Source: Lachnospiraceae bacterium (GTDB lineage Bacteria; Bacillota; Clostridia; Lachnospirales; Lachnospiraceae). From it: 64,000 nucleotides of DNA. Location of the stretch: contig JAFSXN010000011.1 of assembly GCA_017444015.1 (NCBI GenBank), positions 1-64,000 of the forward strand, read 5' to 3'. How positions within the stretch are numbered: the stretch's first letter is position 1; every line of letters begins with the position of its first letter. The translations under genes were made by a program, and so were the position numbers. Under the pieces are notes generated by a model. The model searched no databases, was not told where the DNA came from, and saw only the letters and a list, made by a program, of their open reading frames with translations. Below are positions 44,134 through 52,175 of the stretch, in pieces.

Positions 44134-46754
44134 TTAATCCGGGAACTGTTCTAGGGGAACGCTATGAAGTACAGGCGTTGATCGGAACCGGAGGCATGGC
44201 AAACGTTTATCGGGCCATGGACCAGAAGCTCAACAGAGAGGTAGCGATCAAGGTCTTAAAGGAGGAGTATTCCTCCAATAAAAATTTTGTTTCCAAATTC
44301 AAGGCGGAGGCGCAGGCGGCAGCAGGCCTGATGCACCCGAATATCGTTAACGTATATGACGTAGGGGACGAAAACGGACTCTACTATTTTGTCATGGAGC
44401 TGGTTGACGGTATTACGCTGAAGCATTATATCGAAAAAAAGATACGGCTTTCCGTCAAGGAGGCCGTGAGTATCGCGATCCAGGTTTCCATGGGGATCGA
44501 GGCGGCGCATAACAAGGGGATCATCCACAGGGATATCAAGCCGCAGAATATCATCATCTCCCGGGACGGCAAGGTCAAGGTGGCGGATTTCGGCATCGCC
44601 AGAGCCGCGACCAGCGATACGATCACGACCCATGCCATGGGCTCTGTGCATTATACCTCGCCGGAGCAGGCCAGAGGGGGCTATTCCGACGCAAAGAGCG
44701 ATATTTATTCCATCGGTATTACCTTATTTGAAATGGTCACAGGCCGCGTTCCCTTTGACGGGGAGACGACGGTTTCCATTGCCATTAAGCATATTCAGGA
44801 GGAGATGCCTTCTCCGCGCATCTATGTACAGGATATTCCTGTTTCGGTTGAGCAGATCATCTTTAAGTGTACCCAGAAGAATCCCGACCGAAGATATCTG
44901 AATATATCCAGCCTGATCACGGATCTGAAGAAATCGTTAATCAATCCGGACGAAAACTTTGTTGTGATCCAGGATGCCGCAAGCAACGCCGGAACCAGGA
45001 CGATCACGGAAAAGGACCGTCAGGAGATTCGAAGGACCGTAGACAGCGAGCCGGCAGGAGCGCCCCCTGTCAGGGAGCAGGAGGAAAGCTACCGGGATCA
45101 GATGTATGAAAACAGGGGCTATGGGCAGCGGGCTGTTCGAGATCCTTACCGGGAGGAGCAGCCCCCCATACAGCAGCCTGTGCAACAAAATCCTGTGCCG
45201 GAGCAGGGACGGCAGCAGGCTCCCTATCCGAATCAGCCCTATCCTCCGTATATGGGACAGGCGCCGGTCTATCCGGGACAGCAGCAACCGGAAATGCAGC
45301 AGATGAATCCCGTCTATCAGCAGGCTCCGATGGGACCGCAGGGGCAGCCTGTCTCGATGGGACCGCAGGGCCAGCCTGTTTCCATGGGACCGCAGGGCCA
45401 GCCCGCTATGGCAGCAGACCCGATGCAGCAGCAGATGTATGGCGGTGTGGAAATTCCGGGGCTGCCGGAGATGGAGGATGAGGCAGAGGATGAAGAGCTG
45501 ATCGACTTCCTGTTTACGCCGAATCTGAATATGAACGGTCAGAGGAATAAGCAGACCGTACCGGAGCCGGAACCGGAGGAAAAGCCGGGGAGGGGAAGAA
45601 AAGAAAAGAAAAAGAAGCAGAAGGAGCCCAAGGAACCTAAGGAGCCGAAGCAGAGAGATCGGAAAAAGAGCAGAGACGATGCCTATATGACGGATTCGGA
45701 TTCCGGGGATGTGGACCCCAAGATGGAGCGGGTCATGTCTGTGCTTTTAATCGTCGCCGCGATCGTTGTGGCTCTGGTAGCTGTATTTGCCGTAGGAAGA
45801 GCGCTGGGGCTGTTCAGCCTGACCTCTTCGAGCCAGCTGGAGGAGGGGATGGTTGAGACACCCTCCGTCGTCGGAATGACGCTTGATGAGGCTTCGGTGG
45901 TACTGAGGGAAGCCGGACTTACCGCGACCGCTACCTACCGGGAATCCACCGCGTATGATAAGGACTATATCTCCGAGCAGACGCCTGCGGCGGGAGAAGC
46001 AATGGAAGAGGGCGGCGTTATGACCTTAGTGGTCTCAAGCGGCAAGGTCGCGGCCCAGACGGACGAGGTCAGCGCAACGACGGAAAATGTCCGGATGGCG
46101 ACCATTCCGAACGTCGTAGGCCTTATGAAGGCGGAGGCCAGAGTGGCGCTTGAGAATGAGGAATTTACCGTCGTCGAGGAGGAAACAGAGGACGAGAACG
46201 CGGAAATCAATACCGTTGTCCGCCAGTCTCCGGAAGGAGAGACCGACGCTCCCGCAGGCAGCGCTGTAACGGTCTATATCTGTACCGGAAAGCCCGCGAA
46301 GGAAGTTACGGTTCCGGATATCGTCGGAAAGGATGAGGCGTCGGCCAAGAGCCTGCTTGACGAGGCCGGTCTGACCTACGCGAATGTCAACGAAGAGATC
46401 AACGAGACCGTAGCAAAGGGCGTGGTCCTGACCCAGAGCGTAGCGGCGGGAACTACGGTCAACGAAGGAGATAATGTAGATTTTACGATAAGCAAGGGCC
46501 CTACGACCTATTCCTGTAATTTCAGTATTACGGCCCCTGCCGATTATCTGGCGGGGACGGAAGCGATCATCGTTCTGGTCAATGCCGCAGGAGTTGAGAT
46601 CGGGCGCTATACGACCTCCTCCTTCCCGTACAACCTGGTTCAGACAGGGATCGCTGGAAGTGACGCGGGACTTATGACAGTGACGTATATGACGCTGGAA
46701 GCCCAGTGGAATACCACAGCGCCCGTTGCGGTGACCTTCACCAGAGAGCAGTAA
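44130..46754 (+). CDS. prkC: PASTA-domain Ser/Thr protein kinase PrkC/StkP
   Basis: An 874-residue membrane kinase. N-terminal kinase domain (about 12-270): GTGGMANVYRA, Lys41 in VAIKVL, HRDIKPQNII, DFGIARA and SPEQARGG. A long Pro/Gln-rich cytoplasmic linker (about 330-440) contains three MGPQGQP repeats, followed by a Lys/Glu-rich stretch (EKKKKQKEPKEPKEPK) and one membrane segment near 533-560. Outside are three PASTA repeats (from about VETPSVVGMTLDEA, IPNVVGLMKAEA and VPDIVGKDEASA) that bind muropeptides or lipid II, and a final beta domain of about 95 residues. It governs cell-wall and dormancy responses in relatives. Coupled to prpC and rsgA. Confidence 0.96.
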   Translation: MINPGTVLGERYEVQALIGTGGMANVYRAMDQKLNREVAIKVLKEEYSSNKNFVSKFKAEAQAAAGLMHPNIVNVYDVGDENGLYYFVMELVDGITLKHYIEKKIRLSVKEAVSIAIQVSMGIEAAHNKGIIHRDIKPQNIIISRDGKVKVADFGIARAATSDTITTHAMGSVHYTSPEQARGGYSDAKSDIYSIGITLFEMVTGRVPFDGETTVSIAIKHIQEEMPSPRIYVQDIPVSVEQIIFKCTQKNPDRRYLNISSLITDLKKSLINPDENFVVIQDAASNAGTRTITEKDRQEIRRTVDSEPAGAPPVREQEESYRDQMYENRGYGQRAVRDPYREEQPPIQQPVQQNPVPEQGRQQAPYPNQPYPPYMGQAPVYPGQQQPEMQQMNPVYQQAPMGPQGQPVSMGPQGQPVSMGPQGQPAMAADPMQQQMYGGVEIPGLPEMEDEAEDEELIDFLFTPNLNMNGQRNKQTVPEPEPEEKPGRGRKEKKKKQKEPKEPKEPKQRDRKKSRDDAYMTDSDSGDVDPKMERVMSVLLIVAAIVVALVAVFAVGRALGLFSLTSSSQLEEGMVETPSVVGMTLDEASVVLREAGLTATATYRESTAYDKDYISEQTPAAGEAMEEGGVMTLVVSSGKVAAQTDEVSATTENVRMATIPNVVGLMKAEARVALENEEFTVVEEETEDENAEINTVVRQSPEGETDAPAGSAVTVYICTGKPAKEVTVPDIVGKDEASAKSLLDEAGLTYANVNEEINETVAKGVVLTQSVAAGTTVNEGDNVDFTISKGPTTYSCNFSITAPADYLAGTEAIIVLVNAAGVEIGRYTTSSFPYNLVQTGIAGSDAGLMTVTYMTLEAQWNTTAPVAVTFTREQ
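45330..45410 (+). repeat. Three 27-bp tandem repeats inside prkC
   Basis: Units start at 45330, 45357 and 45384 and each encodes MGPQGQPVS or a close variant (the last ends PAM). They lie in the disordered cytoplasmic linker of the kinase, in frame, so copy number could change without breaking the gene. Confidence 0.85.
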
Positions 46755-47629
46755 TGCGGGGGAAGATCATCAAAGGGGTCGCCGGCTTCTATTACGTCTA
46801 TGCCGAGGATCAGCAGATCTATGCCTGTAAGGCCAAGGGGATCTTTCGGAAACGAAACGAAAAGCCCTTAGTAGGGGATCGATGCCTGCTTGACGTTACC
46901 GATCCGAAGGATATGGAAGGAAACGTCACAGAGCTCCTTCCAAGAAAAAATGAACTGATTCGTCCGAATGTCGCCAATATCGACCAGGCGCTTTTAGTAT
47001 TTGCCGCGACCCATCCGGAACCGAATCTGATGATGCTTGATAAGCTGATGGTTCAGTACGGGCTTTTGGGGATCCCCTCGATCATCTGCTTTAATAAGAA
47101 GGATCTGGCAGAGCAGGCGCTTGTTACAAAGCTGTCTGAGGTCTACGAAAAAGCGGCTGCTCCGGTATGTTTTATCTCAGCGCTTTGCGGGGAGGGGTTA
47201 GCGGAGCTTAGGGAGCTGTTATACGGCAGGACGACCAGTGTGGCCGGACCCTCCGGCGTCGGGAAATCGACCCTCATCAACTGTCTTCAGGATCAGGTGG
47301 TTCTGGAAACGGGAGATATCAGCAGAAAATCAGAGCGCGGAAAGCATACGACGAGACACTCCGAGATCTTTCCGATCGCTGAGGATACCTTTATTATGGA
47401 TACGCCGGGCTTTTCCTCCTTTGAGCTGTATGGAATGGAAGCGGAGGAGTTAGCGGGACAGTATCCGGAGTTTTCTTTATATAACGGCTGTTATTATAAT
47501 CCCTGCTCCCATACCCACGAGCCGGACTGTGCCGTGAAGGCAGCTCTTGAACGGGGAGAGATAAACGCCATTCGCTATCAGAGCTATACGGCGATCTATG
47601 GGGAGCTGAAGCAGAGAAGGAGATATTGA
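46754..47629 (+). CDS. rsgA: Ribosome small-subunit-dependent GTPase RsgA
   Basis: RsgA/YloQ, 291 residues, a circularly permuted GTPase that matures the 30S subunit. N-terminal OB fold (GKIIKGVAGFYYVYAED), G4-type CFNKKDL ahead of G1 AGPSGVGKSTL, then G3 DTPGFSSF, and the C-terminal zinc site (NPCSHTHEPDC). The ATG at 46754 overlaps the prkC stop by one base (TAATG); an upstream in-frame ATG inside prkC is rejected. It follows prkC as in many Bacillota. Confidence 0.97.
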   Translation: MRGKIIKGVAGFYYVYAEDQQIYACKAKGIFRKRNEKPLVGDRCLLDVTDPKDMEGNVTELLPRKNELIRPNVANIDQALLVFAATHPEPNLMMLDKLMVQYGLLGIPSIICFNKKDLAEQALVTKLSEVYEKAAAPVCFISALCGEGLAELRELLYGRTTSVAGPSGVGKSTLINCLQDQVVLETGDISRKSERGKHTTRHSEIFPIAEDTFIMDTPGFSSFELYGMEAEELAGQYPEFSLYNGCYYNPCSHTHEPDCAVKAALERGEINAIRYQSYTAIYGELKQRRRY

Positions 47630-48288
47630 TGATCTTATTATCACCGTCTATTCTGGCGGCGGATTTTTCAGAGCTGGGAAACGCGATCCGCAAAGCGGAT
47701 GAAGCGGGCGCGGACTATATACACTTCGATGTGATGGATGGGATGTTTGTGCCGAATATTTCCTTCGGACTGCCGGTACTTCGGTCGGTTCGAAAGATCA
47801 CGGAGCTGACGTTAGATGTCCATCTGATGATCGAGGAGCCGGCCCGGTTTTTAAAGAACTTTAAGGATGCCGGCGCGAACCTGATCACGGTACATACCGA
47901 GGCCTGTTCGGATCTGATGGGAACCGTCCGGATGATCAATGATCTGGGAATGCAGGCCGGGGTTTCTGTAAAACCGGGAACGGATATCTCTGTTTTAGAG
48001 CCGTTATTTGGGAAGGTCAAGATGTTCCTTGTAATGACGGTGGAGCCGGGCTTTGGCGGGCAGAAGCTGATGCCGGAGTGTCTGAGCAAGGTGAAGGAGC
48101 TTCGGGGGCTCTTGAACAAACGGGGGCTTCGGACGGATATCGAGGTGGACGGGGGCGTGACCCGGGATAATGTGGAAAAAGTCCTGAACGCCGGGGCAAA
48201 CGTGATCGTGATGGGATCGTCCATTTTTAAGGGCGATATCTCCGAAAATGTGCGGTTCTTCAAGGAGCTGTTTAAACAATACGAGTAA
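47629..48288 (+). CDS. rpe: Ribulose-phosphate 3-epimerase
   Basis: Rpe, 219 residues, interconverts ribulose 5-phosphate and xylulose 5-phosphate. Motifs LSPSILAADFSELG, HFDVMDGMFVPNISFG, LDVHLMI, MTVEPGFGGQ and DIEVDGGV supply the metal ligands and catalytic aspartates. ATG at 47629 overlaps the rsgA stop (TGATG) after AGAAGGAGAT. It ends the housekeeping operon; in many relatives thiN follows, here a prenyltransferase does. Confidence 0.97.
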   Translation: MILLSPSILAADFSELGNAIRKADEAGADYIHFDVMDGMFVPNISFGLPVLRSVRKITELTLDVHLMIEEPARFLKNFKDAGANLITVHTEACSDLMGTVRMINDLGMQAGVSVKPGTDISVLEPLFGKVKMFLVMTVEPGFGGQKLMPECLSKVKELRGLLNKRGLRTDIEVDGGVTRDNVEKVLNAGANVIVMGSSIFKGDISENVRFFKELFKQYE

Positions 48289-48366
48289 ATCAGAGTATGA
48301 ACGGAAGCTGTTTTAACGGCAGCAGGCTTTAAGGGGCAGTCTTAACGAATCAGAGGGAGAGGGAAT

Positions 48367-49296
48367 ATGAAGAATTATATCAAGATTGCAAGGCCTGATC
48401 ATTGGGTCAAAAACGCGTTCATCCTTCCCGGCGTCGCCATCGCGATGCTGCTTACGGATGAACCCCTGGACGGAGGCTTTATTTTACGTCTGATCGCGGG
48501 CTTTTTCGCGACCTGCTTTATCGCCTCCGCCAACTATGTGATCAATGAATGGCTGGACGCGGAGTTTGACCGCTTTCATCCGACGAAGAAATACCGGCCG
48601 GTCGTTTCGGAGAATATGAAGTTCTCCTGTGTAATGGTGGAATATGCCGTCTGTATCGTGGTCGGTGTGCTTCTTTCCCTGCTTGTGAACCGGTATTTTC
48701 TGTATATGGAGCTGTGGCTTCTGATCATGGGGGTGCTTTATAACGTAAAGCCCATACGGACCAAGGATCTTCCCTATATTGATGTACTTTCGGAGTCTAT
48801 TAATAATATGATCCGGCTTCTGCTCGGGTGGTTTATCGTAACGACACAGCTGATCCCTCCCAGCAGCGTTCTGATCGGGTACTGGTTCGGCGGCGCGTTT
48901 CTGATGGCGACAAAGCGCTTCGCGGAGTACCGGATGATCGGAGATCCTTCGCAGGCCGGGCTCTACCGGAAATCCTTCAAGCACTATTCGGAGATCTCGC
49001 TTCTGATCTCGGCGTTTTTCTATGCGCTCTGCTCGACCTTCTTTATCGGGATCTTTATGATCAAATACCGGATCGAGTATCTGTTGGCGATGCCGTTTAT
49101 CTTCGGCCTGTTCTGCTTTTATCTCTGGATCGCGTTCAAGCCGGATTCGGCAGCTCAGAAGCCGGAGAAGCTATACCGTGAGAAGTCACTGATCATCTAT
49201 CTGGGCGTACTTATTGTGATCCTGTGTGTGCTGACCTTTGTCGATATTCCGGCCCTGTCGATCTGGACCGAGCCCTGGATGTTTGAGACACCCTGA
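48367..49296 (+). CDS. UbiA-family prenyltransferase, DPPR-synthase-like
   Basis: A 309-residue integral membrane prenyltransferase of the UbiA superfamily, with about eight or nine hydrophobic segments. The first Asp-rich motif reads NEWLDAEFDRFHPTKKYRP, and the leading RPDHWVKNAFILPG also match the branch of decaprenyl-phosphate phosphoribosyltransferases (mycobacterial Rv3806c type), which join phosphoribose pyrophosphate to a polyprenyl phosphate. The second motif is less typical (DLPYIDVLSESINNMIRLLLG). The following HAD phosphatase gene, 17 bases on, mirrors fused HAD-UbiA proteins known in other bacteria, and could remove the 5-phosphate from the product. GGGAGAGGG precedes the ATG. 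Actual acceptor and fate of the product are unknown. Confidence 0.82.
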   Translation: MKNYIKIARPDHWVKNAFILPGVAIAMLLTDEPLDGGFILRLIAGFFATCFIASANYVINEWLDAEFDRFHPTKKYRPVVSENMKFSCVMVEYAVCIVVGVLLSLLVNRYFLYMELWLLIMGVLYNVKPIRTKDLPYIDVLSESINNMIRLLLGWFIVTTQLIPPSSVLIGYWFGGAFLMATKRFAEYRMIGDPSQAGLYRKSFKHYSEISLLISAFFYALCSTFFIGIFMIKYRIEYLLAMPFIFGLFCFYLWIAFKPDSAAQKPEKLYREKSLIIYLGVLIVILCVLTFVDIPALSIWTEPWMFETP

Positions 49297-49313
49297 TCCA
49301 CGTAGAAAATCCA

Positions 49314-50042
49314 ATGAAATCAATTTCTGATATCTATCAATATAAAGCCGTCGTCTGGGATCTGGACGGGACTCTGTACTTCCAGAAAAAGCTGCGTTTT
49401 ATCATGGCTTGCGAGCTGTTGAAGTATTATCTTTCCCATCCGTCAAGGATCAGAGAGCTTCTTGCCATAAAGCGGTTTCGAAAGATCCGGGAAAAATGGG
49501 AGGAGATCGCCCCAGGGAGTGAGACGCGGGCTGCTTTGGGAAGCGAGTTGCAGGCTGCTTCGGAGGATGGAACAGAGGAAAAGCCAGTTAGTCTTGAGGA
49601 TGCCCAGTATGAATATACAGCCTCGGTCCTTGGGATGAAGAGCGAGGATGTAAAGAGGGCGGTAGAGCAGTGGATGTATGAAAAGCCGCTTCAGTTTCTG
49701 CGCTCCTGTCGGGATGAGAAGGCTGCGGAGCTTTTTTCGGGCTTGAAACAGAAAGGGATCCCCTGCTATATCTTTTCGGACTATCCCATTGAGGATAAGT
49801 TAAAGGCGTTAGAGCTTTTTTCCGACGGCAATTACGCGGCGACGGATCCGAAGGTCTCGGCGTTAAAGCCGGATCCGAAGGGGCTGCTTCTGATTTTATC
49901 GGAGCATTCCTTAGAGCCTTCGGAGGTCCTGATGATCGGTGACAGAGACAGCAGGGACGGAGAGGCGGCAAGAAGAGCGGGCTGCGATTATGTGATCCTT
50001 TCCCGCTCGAAGAAAAAAAGAAATATTCAATATAATCTATAG
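49314..50042 (+). CDS. HAD-superfamily phosphatase
   Basis: A 242-residue haloacid dehalogenase-type hydrolase: motif I VVWDLDGTLYF (nucleophile and acid Asp), a helical cap (about 40-130), motif II IFSDYP, a Lys in the ALKPDP region and motif IV MIGDRDSRDGEAARRAG. The front of the protein, LDGTLYFQKKLRFIMACELL, and the membrane-enzyme neighbour suggest a phosphatase working with the UbiA-type gene upstream. A central stretch (about 60-85, SETRAALGSELQAASEDGTE) is low-complexity and not conserved in HADs. Start ATG has no strong ribosome binding site. Substrate unproven. Confidence 0.85.
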   Translation: MKSISDIYQYKAVVWDLDGTLYFQKKLRFIMACELLKYYLSHPSRIRELLAIKRFRKIREKWEEIAPGSETRAALGSELQAASEDGTEEKPVSLEDAQYEYTASVLGMKSEDVKRAVEQWMYEKPLQFLRSCRDEKAAELFSGLKQKGIPCYIFSDYPIEDKLKALELFSDGNYAATDPKVSALKPDPKGLLLILSEHSLEPSEVLMIGDRDSRDGEAARRAGCDYVILSRSKKKRNIQYNL

Positions 50043-50060
50043 ACAGAAAGGGAGGAGAGT

Positions 50061-50693
50061 ATGACAACTGATAAGATCAAGGTAACGAATGATGAAGCGT
50101 GTATGGAAAGGATCCTTACGGAGGCGGAGCGGCTTGCGGACTACGAAAAGTACGGATCAAAGGACAGCATCCGGCTGAGACTGCTGGCAGAAGAGGCGGT
50201 TGGCCTTGTCCGGGGGATCACAGGAGATATCGCGGCGGAGATCTGGTTTGAAGGGGACAGTGAGGTCAGCAGAGTTTGCGTAAAGGGCAAGACCGAGATG
50301 GATCGGGCAAAGTTTGAGGAGCTGCTGTCCGTATCCACTACGGGAGAAAACACGCTGGCTAAGGGCGTTCTTGGTAAGCTCAGCGAGGTGATGCAGCTGA
50401 CCTTTATGAGCCCCGGCGATCTGAGCAAATGCGCGATCTTAAACTATGGAATGATGATGCCGGGTCCGGATGAGCCTGATCTGTATTCTTTCCAGATGAT
50501 GCAGAGCAATCTCTGGTCGCTCAAGCAGTACAGGGAGAGCCTTTTTGATCACAGGGAAGCGGATGAGGATAACGCGCAGGCCTGGGATGAGCTGGAGAAA
50601 TCCATTATCGGAAATCTGGCGGATGACGTACAGGTCGGGATCAACCATGGAACGGTAGAGCTGACGATCATTCGGAAGCTGACGCGAAATTAA
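50061..50693 (+). CDS. Hypothetical protein, possibly GHKL-ATPase related
   Basis: A 210-residue soluble protein not confidently recognised. The region RLRLLAEEAVGLVRG (about 41-55) resembles the N-box helix of anti-sigma/GHKL ATPases, and the C-terminal DDVQVGINHGTVELTIIRKL resembles their last strand pair, but no glycine-rich ATP-lid motif is seen, so any ATP-binding role is doubtful. Middle segment: KLSEVMQLTFMSPGDLSK. GGGAGGAG precedes the ATG. The gene lies between the HAD gene (18-base gap) and a MATE exporter (2-base gap), so it is probably cotranscribed with both. Confidence 0.6.
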   Translation: MTTDKIKVTNDEACMERILTEAERLADYEKYGSKDSIRLRLLAEEAVGLVRGITGDIAAEIWFEGDSEVSRVCVKGKTEMDRAKFEELLSVSTTGENTLAKGVLGKLSEVMQLTFMSPGDLSKCAILNYGMMMPGPDEPDLYSFQMMQSNLWSLKQYRESLFDHREADEDNAQAWDELEKSIIGNLADDVQVGINHGTVELTIIRKLTRN

Positions 50694-50695
50694 CT

Positions 50696-52087
50696 GTGAG
50701 TAAAAGTGAGAAAAAGGGCAATTTCAAGGAGGGCCGGATCAGCAGTCTGATTCTTTCTCAGGCTCTGCCTCTGACCCTTGCTCAGCTTGTCCAGGTTCTT
50801 TACAATATCGTAGATCGGATCTATCTCGGACATATGCCGGGAGTAAAGGAGGGAGTGGCCCTTACCGGCGTCGGCCTGACCTTTCCGATCATCAGCCTGA
50901 TCGCTGCCTTTACCAATCTTTTCGCTACGGGCGGGGCTCCTCTTTGCGCCATTGCCAGAGGAAAGAAGGATGAGGAAAGAGCGCTTCGCATCGAGGCGAC
51001 GACCTTTACGATGCAGCTCATGAACGGAATTTTCTGCGGAGTGCTGTTTTTCCTGGTAAAACGACCGCTGTTGTTTCTTCTGGGCGCAAGTGACGTGACC
51101 ATCGGCTACGCGGTGGATTATCTTTCCGTCTATCTGCTGGGGACCGTTTTTGTTACCATGGGTACCGGGATGAACGGCTTTATCAACCTCCAGGGATACG
51201 CGGATAAAGCGATGTTCTATATGATCACGGGAGCCCTGGTCAATCTGATCTTAGACCCGGTCTTTATTTTTATCTTACATATGGGAGTTGTGGGCGCTGC
51301 CGCGGCTTCCGTGATCTCGCAGGGGATCTCTTTCCTTCTGGTAATACGGTTTTTATTCGGAAGCCAGGCGGTATTAAAGATCAAAGGCCCGGACCTCCTT
51401 AGGCCATCCTGGAGATTGCTTCCGGAGATCGTGACCCTCGGACTTGCCGGGTTTATTATGTCTGCGACGAACTGTATCGTACAGGCGGTCTGCAACGCGA
51501 CTCTTTCGATCCACGGCGGGGATCTGTACGTCGGGATTATGACGATCATCAATTCGGTCCGTGAGATGATCAGCCTTCCGATCAATGGGATCACGGCGGG
51601 ATCGCAGCCGGTCATCAGCTATAACTACGGAGCGGGAGATAACGGAAGGGTCAAGCAGGCGATCCGGTTTATGGCCGCGGTCGGCATCGGCTATACGGGC
51701 TTTATGTGGATCCTGATCCTGCTGTTTCCCCATTTCTTTTTATCGATCTTTTCCTCGGACGAGACTATGATCACAGCCGGGAGACTGCCGCTTTTGATCT
51801 ATTTTGCGGGCTTTATCTTTATGGCGCTGCAATTTGTCGGGCAGTCCAGCTTTGTTGCCCTGGGAAAGGCAAAGCAGTCCATTTTCTTCTCCCTGTTTCG
51901 AAAGGTCATCATTGTCGTGCCGCTAACGCTCATTCTGCCCCACATCGGAGGGCTGTCGATGTTAGGTGTCTTTCTTGCGGAACCGATCTCAAATCTGGTT
52001 GGAGGTTCGGCGAGCTTCTTTACCATGTATTTCGGTACCTATCGAAAGCTCGCTGGTTCGACTGCTTCCGAAGGCTCTAAGCTATAG
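50696..52087 (+). CDS. MATE-family efflux transporter
   Basis: A second MATE exporter, 463 residues, twelve predicted membrane segments. Typical parts: LSQALPLTLAQLVQVLYNIV, DRIYLGHMPGVKEGVALTGV, NLILDPVFIFILHMGVVGAA and GSQPVISYNYGAGDNGRVKQ. It differs clearly from the minus-strand MATE at 34903, so this is not a recent duplication. The GTG start at 50696 begins two bases after the preceding stop. The substrate is unknown; its operon partners give no clear hint. Confidence 0.92.
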   Translation: MSKSEKKGNFKEGRISSLILSQALPLTLAQLVQVLYNIVDRIYLGHMPGVKEGVALTGVGLTFPIISLIAAFTNLFATGGAPLCAIARGKKDEERALRIEATTFTMQLMNGIFCGVLFFLVKRPLLFLLGASDVTIGYAVDYLSVYLLGTVFVTMGTGMNGFINLQGYADKAMFYMITGALVNLILDPVFIFILHMGVVGAAAASVISQGISFLLVIRFLFGSQAVLKIKGPDLLRPSWRLLPEIVTLGLAGFIMSATNCIVQAVCNATLSIHGGDLYVGIMTIINSVREMISLPINGITAGSQPVISYNYGAGDNGRVKQAIRFMAAVGIGYTGFMWILILLFPHFFLSIFSSDETMITAGRLPLLIYFAGFIFMALQFVGQSSFVALGKAKQSIFFSLFRKVIIVVPLTLILPHIGGLSMLGVFLAEPISNLVGGSASFFTMYFGTYRKLAGSTASEGSKL

Positions 52088-52175
52088 GAAAGGGCATCGT
52101 AGTTACCTGATCAGGCTGGCAGGACCCAAAAAGATAGTGTATGATAGGACAAACTGATACAAAAAGGACAACGAT

